Source: Nocardioides sp. dk884 (GTDB lineage Bacteria > Actinomycetota > Actinomycetes > Propionibacteriales > Nocardioidaceae). Taken from it: a stretch of 64,000 bases of DNA. This document shows positions 63,462-64,000 of this stretch, piece by piece (the first letter of the stretch is position 1; the number at the start of each line of letters is the position of its first letter). The notes beneath the pieces were generated by a model. It was not told the DNA's origin and did no database searches. It saw nothing but the letters and a program-made list of their open reading frames with translations. The stretch lies in assembly GCF_009557055.1 (NCBI RefSeq), contig NZ_CP045649.1:496001-560000 (forward strand), in the 5' to 3' direction. A program made the position numbers and the translations under genes.

Positions 63462-64000
63462 GTGGCCCGCGCAGAACTCGACAAGCAGCCGATCGACGTC
63501 CGGCGGATGTTCGACACCGTGGCGAAGCGGTACGACCTCACCAACGACGTGCTCTCCCTCGGCCAGGACCGGCGCTGGCGCAAGGACGTGATCGACGCCG
63601 TCGACCCGCAGCCCGGTGAGCTCGTGCTCGACTTGGCCGCCGGCACCGGCACCTCCAGCCAGCCGTTCGCCGACCGCGGCGCGACGGTGGTGCCGTGCGA
63701 CTTCTCCCTCGGCATGCTGCAGGTCGGCAAGCAGGCGCGTCCCGCGCTGCCCTTCACCGCCGGTGACGCCACGCGGCTGCCGTTCGCCGACGACACCTTC
63801 GACGCGGTGACGATCTCCTTCGGCCTGCGCAACGTCGTCGACCCGCTCGCCGGCCTCGCCGAGATGCGCCGCGTCACCAAGCCCGGCGGGCGCCTGGTGG
63901 TCTGCGAGTTCAGCCACCCGACCTGGGCGCCGTTCCGCCTGGTCTACCTGGAGTACCTCATGAAGGCGCTCCCCACGATCTCGCGCGCCATCTCCTCCGC
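63462..64000 (+). CDS. menG: Demethylmenaquinone methyltransferase, partial at the window edge
   Basis: The last step of menaquinone synthesis (UbiE/MenG family, SAM-dependent). The 179 visible residues include [32 protein letters not shown], the SAM-binding [47 protein letters not shown] and the signature [17 protein letters not shown]. The C-terminus (~50 residues) is beyond the window. Confidence 0.94.
   Translation, partial: MARAELDKQPIDVRRMFDTVAKRYDLTNDVLSLGQDRRWRKDVIDAVDPQPGELVLDLAAGTGTSSQPFADRGATVVPCDFSLGMLQVGKQARPALPFTAGDATRLPFADDTFDAVTISFGLRNVVDPLAGLAEMRRVTKPGGRLVVCEFSHPTWAPFRLVYLEYLMKALPTISRAISS

Overview
The window is a gene-dense, very high-GC chromosomal segment with GTG starts, many 1-4 bp stop/start overlaps and actinobacterial marker genes (lsr2, clpC, bS22, a BldN-type sigma factor, rex-hemACD, system II cytochrome c maturation, menaquinone synthesis). 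Gene content and order fit Actinobacteria, most likely a Nocardioides-like member of the Propionibacteriales. That placement is inferred from recalled synteny with Mycobacterium and Streptomyces, not from a search. No prophage, plasmid, transposase, CRISPR array, rRNA or tRNA was recognised.

Layout. 0-3 kb: the start of a family 2 glycosyltransferase, divergent from a large pyruvyltransferase/GT8 fusion (surface polysaccharide). 3-9 kb: a tight operon DUF2520-panC-panD-nadB-nadC-coaX, joining pantothenate/CoA and NAD precursor synthesis; panD and nadB both consume L-aspartate. 9-17 kb: lsr2, clpC (with SigR/SigH-type and ClgR-type sites upstream), mutY, disA and radA. 17-28 kb: methyltransferase, VOC protein, Cys-rich protein, Ppx/GppA, sugar isomerase, a PucR regulator divergent from a cytosine deaminase/permease pair, proline dehydrogenase, proC, an AcuC-like deacetylase and a small HTH protein. 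28-35 kb: the 33-codon bS22 gene (too short for routine ORF calling), an epimerase, an acyltransferase, a BldN-type sigma factor with a DUF5667 partner, a HAD phosphatase, an acyl-CoA ligase and a glutaredoxin-like protein. 35-50 kb: rex-hemA-hemC-cobA/hemD, hemB, TSUP permease, lytic transglycosylase, hemL, phosphatase, TlpA-CcdA-ResB-CcsB. 50-64 kb: two paralogous lipoproteins, a decayed menA copy, menA, MFS, menE-menC-menD, NmrA-like, metallohydrolase, menF and the start of menG.

The right half is a respiratory module: redox-sensed haem synthesis (Rex), covalent haem attachment to cytochromes c, and classical menaquinone synthesis (menF, D, C, E, A, G; menB is not in the window).

The least expected structures are these. 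(1) A dispersed paired-palindrome repeat in three copies, one forming the 3' end of a gene. (2) A tandem duplication at 50.7-53.6 kb bounded by that repeat, in which a lipoprotein gene was doubled and the extra menA piece decayed. (3) A recurrent TAnnnT-N6/7-ATG/GTG pattern at about fifteen gene starts, implying widespread leaderless transcription. (4) A promoter overlapped by a Rex-type operator ahead of rex, and a SigR/SigH-type promoter plus ClgR-type box ahead of clpC. No wholly new multi-gene system was identified; most genes belong to known families.
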